Source: Cordilura impudica (Eukaryota > Arthropoda > Insecta > Diptera > Scathophagidae). From it: DNA of 64,000 bases. Positions within the stretch are counted from its first letter, which is position 1; each line of letters opens with the position of its first letter. The translations under genes were made by a program, and so were the position numbers. Shown piece by piece: positions 1 through 12,059 of the stretch. The stretch spans positions 9,057,590 through 9,121,589 of the forward strand of contig OY821518.1 of assembly GCA_963682025.1 (NCBI GenBank), in the 5' to 3' direction. The notes under the pieces were generated by a model. That model saw only the letters and a program-made list of their open reading frames with translations, had not been told where the DNA came from and did not search any database.

Positions 1-1790
1 GTTCGGTCTCTGAGAAAACTCGATATAAATCGAGAGAAGTCATTACCGACCCCAAATGCAATAAGCTTTGATATCAATGCACCGTGCCGTACACGATAGA
101 ATGCCTTGGAAATATCCAGAGCAACCACTTTACTTTCGCCAAAATTGCGAACAGGTCTCCCGTGGAACGATTTCTACGGAAGCCATACTGTCGATCATTA
201 AGAAGTGAGTTGTCCTCTAGGTAGTTCACAAGGTGGAAATTGAGCATGCTCTCCATCACCTTTGAGAGCGCAGAGCAGATTGCAGTTGGGCGGTAATTTC
301 ATGGTTTTTAGCCGCACCCTTTTTAGAGATTGGCTGGACATTAGCAACCTTCCAGCAAGAGGGAAAGACTCCCGCACGATACAAAAGGCTGGAAAGGTTG
401 GCCAATGGACTGGCTAGCGACGAAGAGCACTGTTTCAGCACCAGTGCTGGTATACCATCCGGTCCCGGAGACTTATTAATGTTGAGATCCGAAAGAACCC
501 TTTTAACTGCACGTTCTCGGAAGAATATTTTAGGCATAGTACAAGATACTCTTTGGAGTTCGGGCAGTGGTTGATCGCTATCCGGCAAAAATTAATTTTT
601 TGCAAAAAGTTCAGCTAAAAGGTTAGCCTTATCAACCGGGTCAGTGAATATCTGGTCATTCATTATAAGAGTTGGGATAGCAGAACTAGCATTATTATTT
701 ACTCTTTTAAGAAATGACCAAAAGCTCTTGCTGCCCCGAGGAGCAGAAAGAACTTTAGCACGAAGACGCTGATCGTGAAGAAACTTTTCGCGCCTTAGTA
801 CTTTGGCACATTCATTTCTCGCCTGTTTGCGTAGCAGTTCAGTGACGGAATTTTTATTTTCACGCCAAAGTCTGAATGCTTCCTTTCTGGATCTGACTGC
901 ATCTCTGCAAGTCTGGTTAAACCAAGATTTTTGATTAGGTTTAGCCGATATGCGCTTTGATGGAATGAATAATCTCATACCAAGCACTATTATTTTTTCC
1001 ACCATTATCGCAGCAGCATCAACATTATTATCTAGGAAACAAAGTTTCCAGTTGAAATGCTTGAAGAAATCGTTGAGCGCGGCCCATCGAGCCTTTTCGT
1101 AAATGAAAACTGAGCGTTTCATAGCTGGTGTTGAAACACTGTAAAGTATAGAGTACGAAAAAGAAGAGGAAATGGTACAGTGATCCGAATTACCAAGAGG
1201 TGCAAGTATTTTCGCTTCATACTTGTCAGGGTGTGAAGTTAGAAAAAGGTCGAGAGTATTCTGTTTTTGCCCTTCAATGCACGGAATGTGCGTTGGTTCA
1301 TTCACTAGTTGCGCTAAGTGGTTATGCGCGGCGAAAAGCTCAACGTAACGGCCTTCGAGAGTTGTTTGACTCGAATGGTGAAGCCAAGAAGAGTTTTGAA
1401 TATTAAAATCGCCGGCAACTACGATTTCGCTATTCGGGCAACTCTCTAGGATTCTAGTTATGGATTCAGAAAGGGCATCGAAGCCATTATAGGTATGCTC
1501 CTTTCTATGTTTGGGCTTCTGTAAAGAAACCCGAAATGTAAAATGTGTGACCTGATTTTGAACTTAACCCAAAGTGAGTTAAATTCTGCATCATTACAGT
1601 TATAATGTTGCTGGAACTGGTACACAACATTGTCACGAATGTACATTGCAAGGCCCCTATGGAAAGAAAAAAGGGATAGAAGTTGATAACCAGGTACATG
1701 AAAATCCTGTGGATCAGCATCCTCACTCATCTGGGTCTCACATAAGGTGAAAACATCCGACCGATGGAAGCGAGTGTGGGCATATACAGA
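1..1790 (-). pseudogene. Degenerate Jockey-like non-LTR retrotransposon (endonuclease plus RT start)
   Basis: On the minus strand, successive fragments read as ORF2 of a LINE. An apurinic-like endonuclease part lies at about 1730-1458. Its C-terminal part, with a GNSDH motif, and the linker to the RT lie at 1305-592. The reverse-transcriptase start, with NKSPGPDGIP, lies at 588-256, and a further RT block with QYGFRRNRST at 259-74. The copy is dead: an in-frame TAA at 589-591 separates two blocks in the same frame, and frameshifts separate the others. The 3' part of ORF2 runs off the left edge of the window. Jockey clade is my best assignment from the motif spacing; I cannot name the family. 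Confidence 0.85.
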
Positions 1791-2294
1791 GAAAAAATTC
1801 GTCCACAGTCCACGTATGTTACAGAAGTCTATTCTGAATTTACCTGACTTTACAAAATTAATAAAAATCTAAGTCAATATTCCAAAAAGGCGTTTTTGAA
1901 TTTTTTTGTACTTTTTGATGAGAACGGAATTTCACCCGAACTACGTGGTACCTACTGTCAAATACGGAGGCAACAATACAATGATCTGGGAGTTTTATAG
2001 TGGCTGGGTGAAACATCAATTTTCGAAGGTCGGATGATCTATCCTAAAGATAGACTACCTTCATCGATTCTTGCCAAAAATGTAGGACAATGCAATTAAA
2101 TTCAATACATAATATATGTTCCACTCTAAAGATTAAAATCAGACAAAACAATATAACGTCTCCAGCGAGTTTAATTACAACATTACGTGGGCAAAATTTC
2201 CAGAAAATACATGTTTGAAATTAGTTTTATGAATGCCAAAAATATAAATATTAAATTTACTAAAATATAACCTTTTTATAAAAACATATTTTTA

Positions 2295-2870
2295 AACTCT
2301 TTCTTTTAACTCATACTCTCTGTCTGTCGTGGGGCAACCCCATTCCCCCTTATCCAATTCATCTGAAACTTGGCCCATAGTCTTGTTGTGACTACAGATT
2401 AATTTCACGCACAGTCACGGAGTAATCTAAATGTCATTTCCCTTCATCCGATCGATCTGAAACTTGGTCCATACACTTGCTGTGAAAAAAAGATTAACTT
2501 TGATTTAGTCACGCACAGTCACGCATGGTCACGCACAGTCACGGAGAGATTTAAAACGGATTTCCCCTCATCAATCAATCAATCGAAACTTGGTCGATGT
2601 ACTTGCTGTAACGAAAGCTTAAGTTAGACATAGTCACGCACAGTCACGCCCATAGACGCGCAGTCAGAAAAAAGATTAACTTTGACATAGTCACGCATAG
2701 TCACGGAGAGATGAAAACCTCACTTCCCCTCATCCGATCGATCTGAAACGTAGTCCATAGACTTATTGTGGCCAAAGATTAATTTTAAGGTAGTCACACA
2801 AAGTCATGCATAGTCACACATAGTCACGGAGTGATTTAAACCCCATTTCCCCTCATCCGATTGAATTGTC
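2295..2870 (+). repeat. Minisatellite-like block with GTCACGCACA motifs
   Basis: Imperfect repeats of a roughly 90-160 bp unit. Each unit has a phrase like TCATCCGATCGATCTGAAAC, then an AACTTGGTCCATAG-like stretch, then runs of GTCACGCACAGTCACGGAG. The block begins with a CTGTCTGTCGTGGGGCAACC motif near 2322. A shorter inverted copy lies at 22750-23215. No coding potential was seen. Confidence 0.7.
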
Positions 2871-3262
2871 ACACAAATCTTAGTCAAATTGGGTTTGTAT
2901 GTATATATTACATCCATTAATCAGTAGTCCAAAAATGATCCCTATTGGATAACTCTTAGTCATAGGCCCCATATAGAGCTGCTTCCCGATCTTCACTTAT
3001 ATCTATCAAAAAACAAAAATATTGCACTGATTCTTCTCAAATTTTGTTTGTATATATTTTTGCAAAATACAAGAGACTTTACCAAACATGGTCAGGATCG
3101 GTCCATTTTTGGGCCTAGTCCCCATATAGATATAGCATCCGATATGAACTTTTTCATATCTGCAGCCGAAAAAATTTATAAAAATCCCACTCAAATTTGG
3201 TTTATGCTTATTTTCTATATAAAGTTAGTTGGACCTGAGAGATAGGGTCTCTAAACGCATGG
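2862..3262 (-). mobile_element. R-family repeat, partial minus-strand copy
   Basis: This matches the 5' half of the R repeat in reverse (Ncoa-distal copies at 26930 and 58412 show the full form). It stops at the AAACGCATGG phrase, where the neighbouring full minus copy begins. It is truncated and has no palindromic 5' tip. Confidence 0.75.
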
Positions 3263-4060
3263 TATATATACCACTATGTGGCTTGGGTATAATGACTTTG
3301 TGTTGCTGTTTGTAACTACAAAAATATTTGACCTGGACCCATCATTAATTATAACGATTGAATCAGAATCACTAACTGATTCGATTTAACGATGTCCGTC
3401 AGTGTGTCCGTCCGTCTGTGTGTCCATGTAAACCTTGTAATCAAACTGCAGGTCGCAAATATGAATATATTTTGATGAAATTTGGTATGTAAGCTTTCAT
3501 TGGCCATAGGATGAACGCTATTGAAATTGGTGAGAATCGGTCCATGTTCAGACCTAGCCCCCATACAAATGACCCATATGAAATCGACATAAATTGCCAT
3601 AAGATCCAAAATGCCATATAGATCTTACTCAAATCGGGTTTGTATGCGTTTATTACATCCATTAATGATGAGTAGTCTAAAAATGATCCCTGGGACAACT
3701 CTTAGTCATAGGCCCCATATAGAGCTGCTTCCCGATCTTCACTTAAATCTATCAAAAAACAAAAATATTCCACTGATTCTTCTCAAATTTTGTTTGTATA
3801 TATTTTTGCAAAATACAAGAGACTTTACCAAACATAGTCAGGATCGTTCCATTTTTGGGCCTAGTCCCCATATAGATATAGCATCCGATATGAAATTTTT
3901 CATAACTGCAGCCAAAAAAATAATAAAAATCCCACTCAAATTTGGATTATGCTTATTTTCTATATCCAGTTAGTTTGGCCTAAGAGATAGGGTCTCTAAA
4001 CGCATGATATTGGGTATCATATAGTCGGTCTCGACCGACTATAATTTTCTCACTTGTTTT
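3263..4060 (-). mobile_element. R-family repeat, near full-length minus copy
   Basis: Begins with TATACCACTATGTGG (the R 3' end reversed) and ends with GTCGGTCTCGACCGAC plus TTTTCTCACTTG (the R 5' tip reversed). It contains the degraded GTCCGTCCGTCTGTG form of the ACGG run near 3405. Small ORFs on both strands recur in every R copy and are not thought to be genes. Confidence 0.8.
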
Positions 4061-5181
4061 TATTCGACGGATCACATGAACAACTTATGGGCTCGCGCAA
4101 AGTCCCAAGACTCCCACTATTGCAGTACTCCAAAGTACTTGAGATATATGATATTAAATAATTACTTTGTCTGGGAGTTGCCACGACCACTTATCCGATC
4201 CCGCCCTTTTTCGGCAAGGCTACTAACAACTCACAATGTAAACTTAAACGACATCCAATAAACACACAGAAATTAAATAAGTCAAATGATGCTCACAAGC
4301 AGAGCCCTTATGTTGTATACCGATACCGATAAAATGTATTTCTCATAAGAGAAATATAAATGAATTCACACATTTTATATGGGAAAAACACACCATCACA
4401 AAAGTGTGCATAAAACGCATATGCGTAGACATTTTTCGAAAGTAGACCTTTCCAACGCATGTATTGGTTTATAAATCGGTTGAGTGGTTCTCGGGTTATA
4501 AAATGACGAACATAGGACAACTTATTTTTATATAAATAAATAACAAAATATTTGTAAAAAATAGTTGTTAACTAATAAAGTAAAGCGTAGAAAATATTTA
4601 GACCGATTAAAGTTATCAACAAATGTCAATAAAATATTATACTAGTTGTATTTCTGTTTGCATCTAATTAACTTAAACTGTTAATAAAAATGTAAATATA
4701 TTCAAGATTATGCACATATTATTAAATGACAAATATTTTACGTGATTGTTAATATAGTACGAGCATTATACTATATATATATTATAGAAACATTTAGTAT
4801 TAACTATTAACGCCATTAATTTGTTTAATATTGTTTTAGATCTTAGCCAGAAAATATATCAATTAATGACTCAGGCTCGTAAAACGAAACTTTTATTTTA
4901 ATATTTATATAAAAGTGATGTACTTTAAAATAAATCTCTCTTATTTTCCTGATAATCTAAGAGCTCAAAAAATATGAAAATCTTCAACAATAATCTTTTT
5001 TAGAGTTATTAAAAAGAAAACAAATTTGAGCGCTCTAAAGTTTACTGGATTTGTTTACACGTACATTTTAGCTCAATAACAAGAGCACAACAACAATGCA
5101 TATAAGCTTTTGTACTTAAATTATCATCTAAAAAAAAATACACAATACAATTACTAATATGATATTTTTTTTTATTTACAG
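4061..5181. other. AT-rich DNA upstream of the Fuseless gene, no gene seen
   Basis: No coding signal, RNA gene or recognisable repeat was seen. The end, a T-rich tract plus TTTACAG at 5175-5181, looks like a splice acceptor, so the stretch may be intron or promoter of the next gene. Confidence 0.4.
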
Positions 5182-6013
5182 ATTGTCGAATAACGGACAA
5201 TTGCTAATGGCAATTCAATCATAATAAAGAATTGTGCTAAATGTGAGTGCTTTTTGAAAAAAGAAGAAAAAACTCAAAGAAAACACACAAAAAAAACCTG
5301 AAAGGAAAATCTGGAAGAGAAACACAGCCTCAATTTCAACAAACCATATATTAAGAAAATTTCAACAAAGTCAAACTTGTCTAATTACTACTCGGTAAAA
5401 ATCTACAAAACTAAAAACACAATAACTATTACAAGCATACAAAAGAGCGGAACTTATAGATCAGCACAATAATCACATCGTTAACTGTGAACATAATAAA
5501 GTACTCTCCATACCCACCTTCCCCTGTAATAATACAATTTCTTTTACTAAAGCAAGGGAAGTTAAAAATTCGCCAAAAACGAAATGTTGGATGCAGCAAG
5601 AGGAAAGACACCTTGACAATTGTAACAATCACAGCGAGAGCAACAAAGATAACGATAATGGTTATAGTTTAATTTTTGTTATTTGAAATAAACCTTTAAG
5701 TCAAACTTATTATCTATAAGTCAATTTGACGACATAGAGATAGACAGATAAGGCGGAATAAATCTCATAATCGCCATTAAAATGCTAACCCGATAGAACA
5801 GTCTAAGATGAGATTTATTTCATTAGTTACACTAGATTAAGGCAAAAACAGAGAGATTATTACAAATCAATTAACAATTTAAGAAGGGAGTACTGTTTAC
5901 TCCCGTAACAGTATACAATTAAAATCTACTGCAATTATCGGAATACAATAATTCAACACATACATTTAGAGCACAAGTTAAACCTGAAAAGCATAATATC
6001 AATCAATATCACT
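5182..6013 (+). other. Probable 5' UTR exon of the Fuseless gene
   Basis: Follows a plausible acceptor (TTTTTATTTACAG) and runs without an obvious further acceptor to the chosen ATG at 6014. It contains no long ORF in the gene's orientation. The assignment as 5' UTR is inference; the transcription start is not visible. Confidence 0.35.
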
Positions 6014-9000
6014 ATGATGCTAACAACTAGTGATACGACTCAATCAAATTTAGCTACAGAACAATGTCTTACAAGCTGCCAAAAAGTTCATCATCACCAA
6101 CTGAAATCACATCATTCAATTCCAACTGCACCTGCCACAACAACAACACCTACGAAGAAACCTCGAAATTCCCACGATATATTTCTCGAAGTACTAGATT
6201 GTGTATTGTCATGTCTTATTGTAGCGCCGTGTGTTATAGCGTATTGGCGCGGTACCTGGGAGTTAATGGGTGTTTTACTATTTCCACAGAATATTCCACT
6301 ATCCGCCCTCTTTTCATTTCTCATCGGTGGCATAGGTCATATGGTGTTCACATTGACACAGCATCTTTTCAGAGATAACATACATCCGGATAAAAATCGT
6401 CTTACCTATTATGTAGTTTCACGTTGTTATACATTTGTTTTTGGAATTGTGTGTGTGAACATGTGGAGGGGGTCATGGATATTGTGTGATTGGTTGACAA
6501 GTGTGGATTCATTAATAATAATTTGTGTGGTAACATCAGTGGCCTTACTATTTCTAATTGCTACACGTACCCTGAGAAATTTAGGTGCTGCACCTTATTC
6601 GGTGGTAATGGATCATAAAACGGATTATTTTGATGTGGAAACAATGTTTAAAATACCGGTAAGGGGAAAATGTAGTTTCTTTTGAAAATATGTTTCTACT
6701 AAAGAAATTAATGCATAAATACTAACATAAGGAATATTCAAAAACAAATAAAAATTCTAAAACTAAAGGTTGTAGTGGTCAAATACAAAAAGTCCAGCTA
6801 AATTTAAATCGAAATTGAGAATTTTTCTATTTCTTCAGAAATATTACTTTGCATTATCTAAACGAAAAAGTTGCTGGATATTTTTTTTTTAGAAGTTACA
6901 ATGTCAAAACTCTTAAGGGCGGGGGAGGTTTTAAAACTTTTTTTTGCATTTTTTTTTTTTTTTCTGAATGTACATGTGTACATGTACATAAATCGGAGCA
7001 AAACTAACGAAGTTGCAGCGTTTCAAGCGACCTGCTTTCATATGGTATATCGTATATGTTAAACACTTTAAATCGATTTTCTCGCAAAAAAAACATTTTT
7101 GAAGTCCGTGAACATCATAACTCCAAATCTTTTTGACCAATCCTTTTGAAATTTTATACACTATTTCTACACATAAATCAACACGTAATCAGGGAGAGTT
7201 TTTTTTTAATTTTATTTTTCATTTTTTTAACAACAAATTCACCGAAATATTATAGGAAATATCAGGTTTTTCACTTCAAAATGCTTCCAAAAAATAAAAT
7301 AAAATAAAAACTCTTTCTGATTACCTAGGGAAACACATCACATTTTAAATGCATTTCGATTTTTTTTTGCTTCAGATGATCTGGTAACGAGTTATGATGT
7401 TCACCGCATAACAACTTTTTTCGAGGCGCCTCCTGAGATTCGCTGTCACGGACTTATTTAAGATACTTCAAAGATACTTCAAATCTTATGCTCTAACGTG
7501 TATATGAAATAAATAATCCAACGTTAGTCATATCTTCCAAAAAAAAAAAACGCATTTTTTCGCCTTTAAAACCTTACCCCACCCTTAAGTTTAAATAGAA
7601 AGATATCCAAGTTATTTAGAAGTACTCAAAATCTGAAGTTTTCTATAACAAAATTATTCTTTATCTAAAAAAACGTTGAGATTCTTGAAAAAAAAAAAAC
7701 ATGTGAATCCGATCACAGGGGAGATGTGTAAACATTTTGTACTTTTGCACTTATTTAAAATCAAAGAGAAAGCGTTATCTATATCTTTTAATTTTTAATT
7801 TTTTATTTTTCATTTTTTAGTTTTCATTTCTCGTTTTTCATATTTCATTTTTTATTTTTAATTTTTAATTTTTTAATTTTTCATTTTTTGTTTTTCGTTT
7901 TTGGTTTTTCATTTTTCATATTTTATTTTTCATTTGTTATTTTTCTTTTTTCATTTTTAAATTTTCATTTTTCATTTTTTATTTTTCATTCTCTATTTTT
8001 CATTTTTCATTTTTGTTTTTTATTTTTCATTTTTTATTTTTCATTTTTTTTTTTCAGTTTTCATTTTTCATTTTTCGTTTTTGATTTTTCATTTTTTATT
8101 TTTCGTTTTTCATTTTTCATTTTTGTTTTTTATTTTTCATTTTTTATTTTTCTTTTTTTATTTTTCATTTTTATTTTTCAGTTTTCATGTTTTATTTTTC
8201 ATTTTTGATTTTTTATTTTTTATTTTTTATTTTTAATTTTTCATTTTTCATTTTTCATTTTTCATTTTCAAACAGTTTATTACATATCATAATTTTTTTA
8301 CCAATACAACCATAAGTCACACCGATTTTGTCTTACGGGTCATATGTTACGCTGTATTTGTGATTGTATTGTTAAATAGAAATTTACCCCTCTGCGCGTA
8401 TAGATGTTGTTTACACATCAACAATTGTGAATACTCAAAAGCTCAGGAATCAATTAAAATATCCTCCAAATCTTTTTAAGGCTTCTGAATCTTAAAATTG
8501 AAAGTTTGGCATCTTTTAAAAAGGATTAATTTTTCTTTTCATTATAATCCTTTTCAAAAAACTAAAATGTAAGAATGTTTACTCAAAAAGTTTCGCAAAA
8601 TTTTGTTTCGCTCAGTCACTGGAACCAGAAAGTCGACTGATTATACATATATGTAAATATACATATCGCACCTGTACCTCTAAAGTGAGTCAACTCAAAT
8701 ATACGTAAACGTTTTTTTTTTTTAATCATTACTATAAAATTGAAAAACAGTTGTTTCATTGTAAGGAATTGCGAATAATACATATGTATCAACAGTAGTT
8801 GTTTTTGCGATTTTCAGTGATCATCAAAAATAACAATTTTTTTGGGTTCAACTCAAAATAATGGAGTTTTCTTTTCTGAAAAAAAATGTTACACTTTATA
8901 ATGTTACATTTTATAATGTTTGCCTCACACATTGAAAATGTTGCATTTTTAATGGTCAGAATAGAACAACATAAAATTAAAACCATGCAACACTTTTTTA

Positions 9001-10880
9001 ATGAACAGCTGATTGTGTTGACATTTTTATTCTTGGACACCAAAAAGGAAAAATAAAAATTAAAAAAACATTGACATATTTCATATTAATAATTTATTTT
9101 AAATAAAACAATAAAAATTACAATTTATAAATTTATATCAGCTGTTTTATCGTGTTATTCTCCCCTCTGATTTTTTAGAGTGCGAAAAATGCACCTTTTT
9201 CACATATTTATAGTGCGACATTTTTAGAAAAGAACACGTTACCCCTTAGCAAGGTTGACATTCTTTTAGAAAAGAACACAAAAAGAGAAAAAAATTGCGA
9301 AGTGGGAAAAACGTGTGACATTTTTGCCAGAAAAGAAAACGCCATAAGTCTTTTTAGTGGATTCTAAAGAAGCTACTCTTATAACACAAAGAGGGTTACA
9401 CTGTATTTTTTTTTTTTTTTACGAAAGACTGGAAAAATCGATGTAAGATTTTTACAGTGGATACATATGACCACTGTGTATCGTTTTCTTGCAAAAAGTG
9501 AAAATTTACTAATTTTGAGTTGACTCACTTTAGAGGTACAGGTGCGATATGTCTGCAACATGATTTATTAAATTACATGTTTCAACATCTCTATAAACAA
9601 CAGAACGTATGCAAAAATTGTCAATAAATGTTGCAAAAAAATGTCTAATACGTACATTTCTCAGTTTTTATGTACACATGTCGCAAGAGAGGACTTAACA
9701 GTACTTGAGCGAACTGCAATCCTTTTAATTTAATCTTCTGTTGTCAAATAGTATACATATGTATGTACATTTAGTAATTGATATTTTTTTACAGGGTTTT
9801 CAGCAACCTGGTTTATATTTTATGGATACATTATTTTCGGTATTTGTTATTGGAACACTTGTGGTAATAGCTTGGCGAGGTCTTTGGGGCATAATGGATT
9901 TAACATTGTATCCAGGTCAAAAAGCAAAGTCAGCTTGGGGATCATTGGTAAGTGTTGCAAGAAATATGTAGCTTAAGCAACATTAAAATTTCTCTTAATT
10001 TTATCGTTGCAGACAATGGGCTACATAGTTGTTTTCTCTACACTTATTTTAAATCCTTTAGTTCATTGGGTGTGTAATCGCATAGATGGCATGACGAAAT
10101 TGGTTATTTGCGATATTTATTATTTTGCAGAATTTTTTGGTGCTGTTAATACCTGGCGGGGTATATGGAATCTATTGGATGTTTACTTGTATCCGGGTAG
10201 GTACCGTTGGTGAACGAAGAGGTCATAAATTTAATTTGCCAATATAAAAGTGTAGGACGGATTGCTTAGGACAATTTTTGTTTTATTACACAGAATTATT
10301 TTTGAAATTTCGAACAAAAAAAGTCAGTCAGATATTTTTTTTGTTTACGTTTTTAACTTAAAACCGTAAAGCTAATCGGACTTGAATATTTAAAATTAAA
10401 AAAAAAATCTCGTGCACACTCGGGTATTCAAAATATATTTTATATAGTCATTCATTTCAATTATTAAAAGATTGTGTTGTTACAGTTTAGAGAATCGAAT
10501 CTTCAACAAAAAAATAAATAAATAAATAAACTAAATATTTTCCATAACTGCTTTCAGACGATAAAGTTTTGAGTTACTGGATAACACATGTCATACCATT
10601 TTTATTGCTGGCAGCACTTAAATGTTCGAACTCCATATTAGTGCGCGGTGTTTACATCGATGCCGATGGAGTCGGTGGTGAAAGTGTTGAAATACCCATC
10701 AATTATGTAAGACTGCATTTTGAACGAGAACGTAGCAAAAGATCGGCAACTAAACAAGTATATGGTCAGAAACCTAATTTATTAATAAAGTCTGCCAATG
10801 ATAAAGAAGCTCAGTGTGTATTACTTGAAAAACCATCAAAAAATGAAATTAAAATACAAACTGTGACACAATTGGTTTAA
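6014..10880 (+). CDS. fusl: Fuseless-type multipass membrane protein, four coding exons
   Basis: The coding exons are 6014-6658, 9795-9947, 10013-10196 and 10558-10880, all with GT-AG junctions (donors GTAAGG, GTAAGT, GTAGGT). Joined, they give about 434 residues. The cytosolic N-terminus is followed by alternating hydrophobic stretches consistent with about eight membrane spans and a polar C-terminal tail rich in K, E and R. A W-R-G-x-W motif occurs four times (YWRGTW, MWRGSW, AWRGLW, TWRGIW), suggesting a repeated two-span module. This fits the Fuseless family. In Drosophila, Fuseless is a presynaptic membrane protein needed for calcium-channel localisation and transmitter release. Intron 1 is 3.1 kb and holds several transposable elements; introns 2 and 3 are 65 bp and 361 bp. 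ATG 6014 was chosen as the first in-frame start of the open exon; the start at 6017 is nearly equivalent. The gene symbol rests on recognising the family and on neighbour order. Confidence 0.85.
6917..7584. mobile_element. TTAA-flanked inverted-repeat element in Fuseless intron 1
   Basis: Left end GGGCGGGGGAGGTTTTAAA at 6917 and right end TTTAAAACCTTACCCCACCC ending at 7584 form imperfect terminal inverted repeats. TTAA sits on both sides (6913-6916 and 7585-7588), as expected for piggyBac-type target duplication. Internal arms also pair (GTGAACATCATAACTC near 7108 and GAGTTATGATGTTCAC near 7391). It has no transposase, so it is a non-autonomous element. Confidence 0.65.
7700..8420 (+). mobile_element. 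Interspersed element with internal heptamer array, copy 1
   Basis: The unique flanks TCCGATCACAGGGGAGATGT (7709) and GCGCGTATAGATG (near 8394) reappear at 61128 and 61880, with homologous sequence running inward from each. The centre (about 7790-8270) is a degenerate array of 7-bp units of the form CATTTTT/TATTTTT. The apparent F/I/S-rich reading frame across the array is a translation of the repeat, not a gene. Confidence 0.7.
8590..9720. mobile_element. Older repeat interrupted by a younger TIR element
   Basis: The left flank (TTTTGTTTCGCTCAGTCACT near 8602) and the right flank (AAATGTTGCAAAAAAATGTC near 9626, then ACTTGAGCGAACT near 9700) resemble a contiguous sequence at 19280-19495. A 3' scrap of the same repeat appears reversed at about 11632-11662. 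The middle is occupied by the 8661-9552 element. Confidence 0.5.
8661..9552. mobile_element. Inverted-repeat element with ~39-bp near-perfect TIRs
   Basis: Left arm 8661-8699 (starts ACATATCGCACCTGTACCTC) is the reverse complement of right arm 9513-9552 with at most one mismatch. The 892-bp interior is AT-rich, contains repeated TTTAGAAAAGAACAC phrases and has no transposase. The arms are much better preserved than the surrounding repeat, so the insertion is comparatively young. Confidence 0.75.
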
Positions 10881-11870
10881 CCACCACACCTGCACTGACA
10901 AACCAATAATAACAACCAAACAAACAGTAGGCAAACCATTTATGGTATAGAAATGTATTTCACAAATACTTAAAAAATATTTTTTTTAGAATAACGAAAT
11001 AATTATTAAATATATTGTTAAAATTACTATTATGGTTTCTGTTTTAAAAGAAAACACAAACATGTAAAATTGTACAAACAAATTTAAAGTAAAAAAAAAT
11101 GTTAATGTAACTAATTAAGAATATTAAGTCAAAGATAAATACTAAAAATAATACATTTCTTTACAGCAATAAGTATTATTTTCAAAAACTTTGGATGTGG
11201 AAACCAACCAAAGATTTAGTTAATATCTATATTCGATTGTAAATTGTTGGTTTATGCGAAAACAAAAACACTGTTTTCAATACTAATTAAGCAAATTTAG
11301 AATATAGAGCTCGTATCATACGATGTATGTTTTTTTAGTTGATATGGCACTCTCATTACTATGTATGAACCTAAGATAATATGATTTTAGCCAAATTTAA
11401 ACAATTTATTAAAAGATAATCGAAAAATAATAAATTTGTAAAAAAAAAAAACCATCTGTTATGTGGTGGGTTGTTTTTATCTTTGTTTATGCTACATACA
11501 ATTACGCTTTTCATTTAAACAAATCAAAGGGTTTCCACTTGTTTAAAGTACTGTACTTAACATCAGTCATGTTGCAGACCGTGTATTTTTTAAAATCAAA
11601 AACATTTACAAATACTGTTGAGCAACACAATCGCACGACTTTTTGATTCCAGTGATTGAGCGAAACAAAACCTCTTTCTCTATTTAATAAACACTTTTAT
11701 AGTTCTACTGTGTATGTACCAGTGGCGGCACAGCACTTTTTCACTTCCAAATATGCCGCAATACCCCCTTAAGTGATTAAGTACCTTTTCTTTATAAGTT
11801 ATTTTAATTTATTTGTGTAGGTTTTTTGTGAGAAATGTTTAAACATTGGCAACACTGTTGTAAATGTTGA
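10881..11870 (+). other. Probable 3' UTR and downstream spacer of the Fuseless gene
   Basis: AT-rich sequence with AATAAA-like candidates near 11427 and 11686, without coding signal. The short ORF at 11461-11646 ends in the repeat scrap also seen near 8602. Polyadenylation site use is not determined. Confidence 0.4.
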
Positions 11871-12059
11871 GTTTATTTTAGGCGGATCACAATTTACCAT
11901 TTTCATTTTCAGATTACTTAAATGACCTAATAAAATGTAAAGAAATTTTTAATAAATCGTCATGAAGGCCAATATATTATTATTACATCTGTTGCTGGCC
12001 CAGAAAAAACTAAAACAATTACACATCTTGTAACGATAACTACACTATTCGACTACTAT

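Noticed and set aside
7888..8208. 106-residue F/I/S-rich plus-strand ORF
   Set aside because: It is a translation of the T5-based heptamer array. A 7-bp unit passes through all frames and yields F, S, I, H and L only. Similar ORFs at 61267-61778 are rejected for the same reason.
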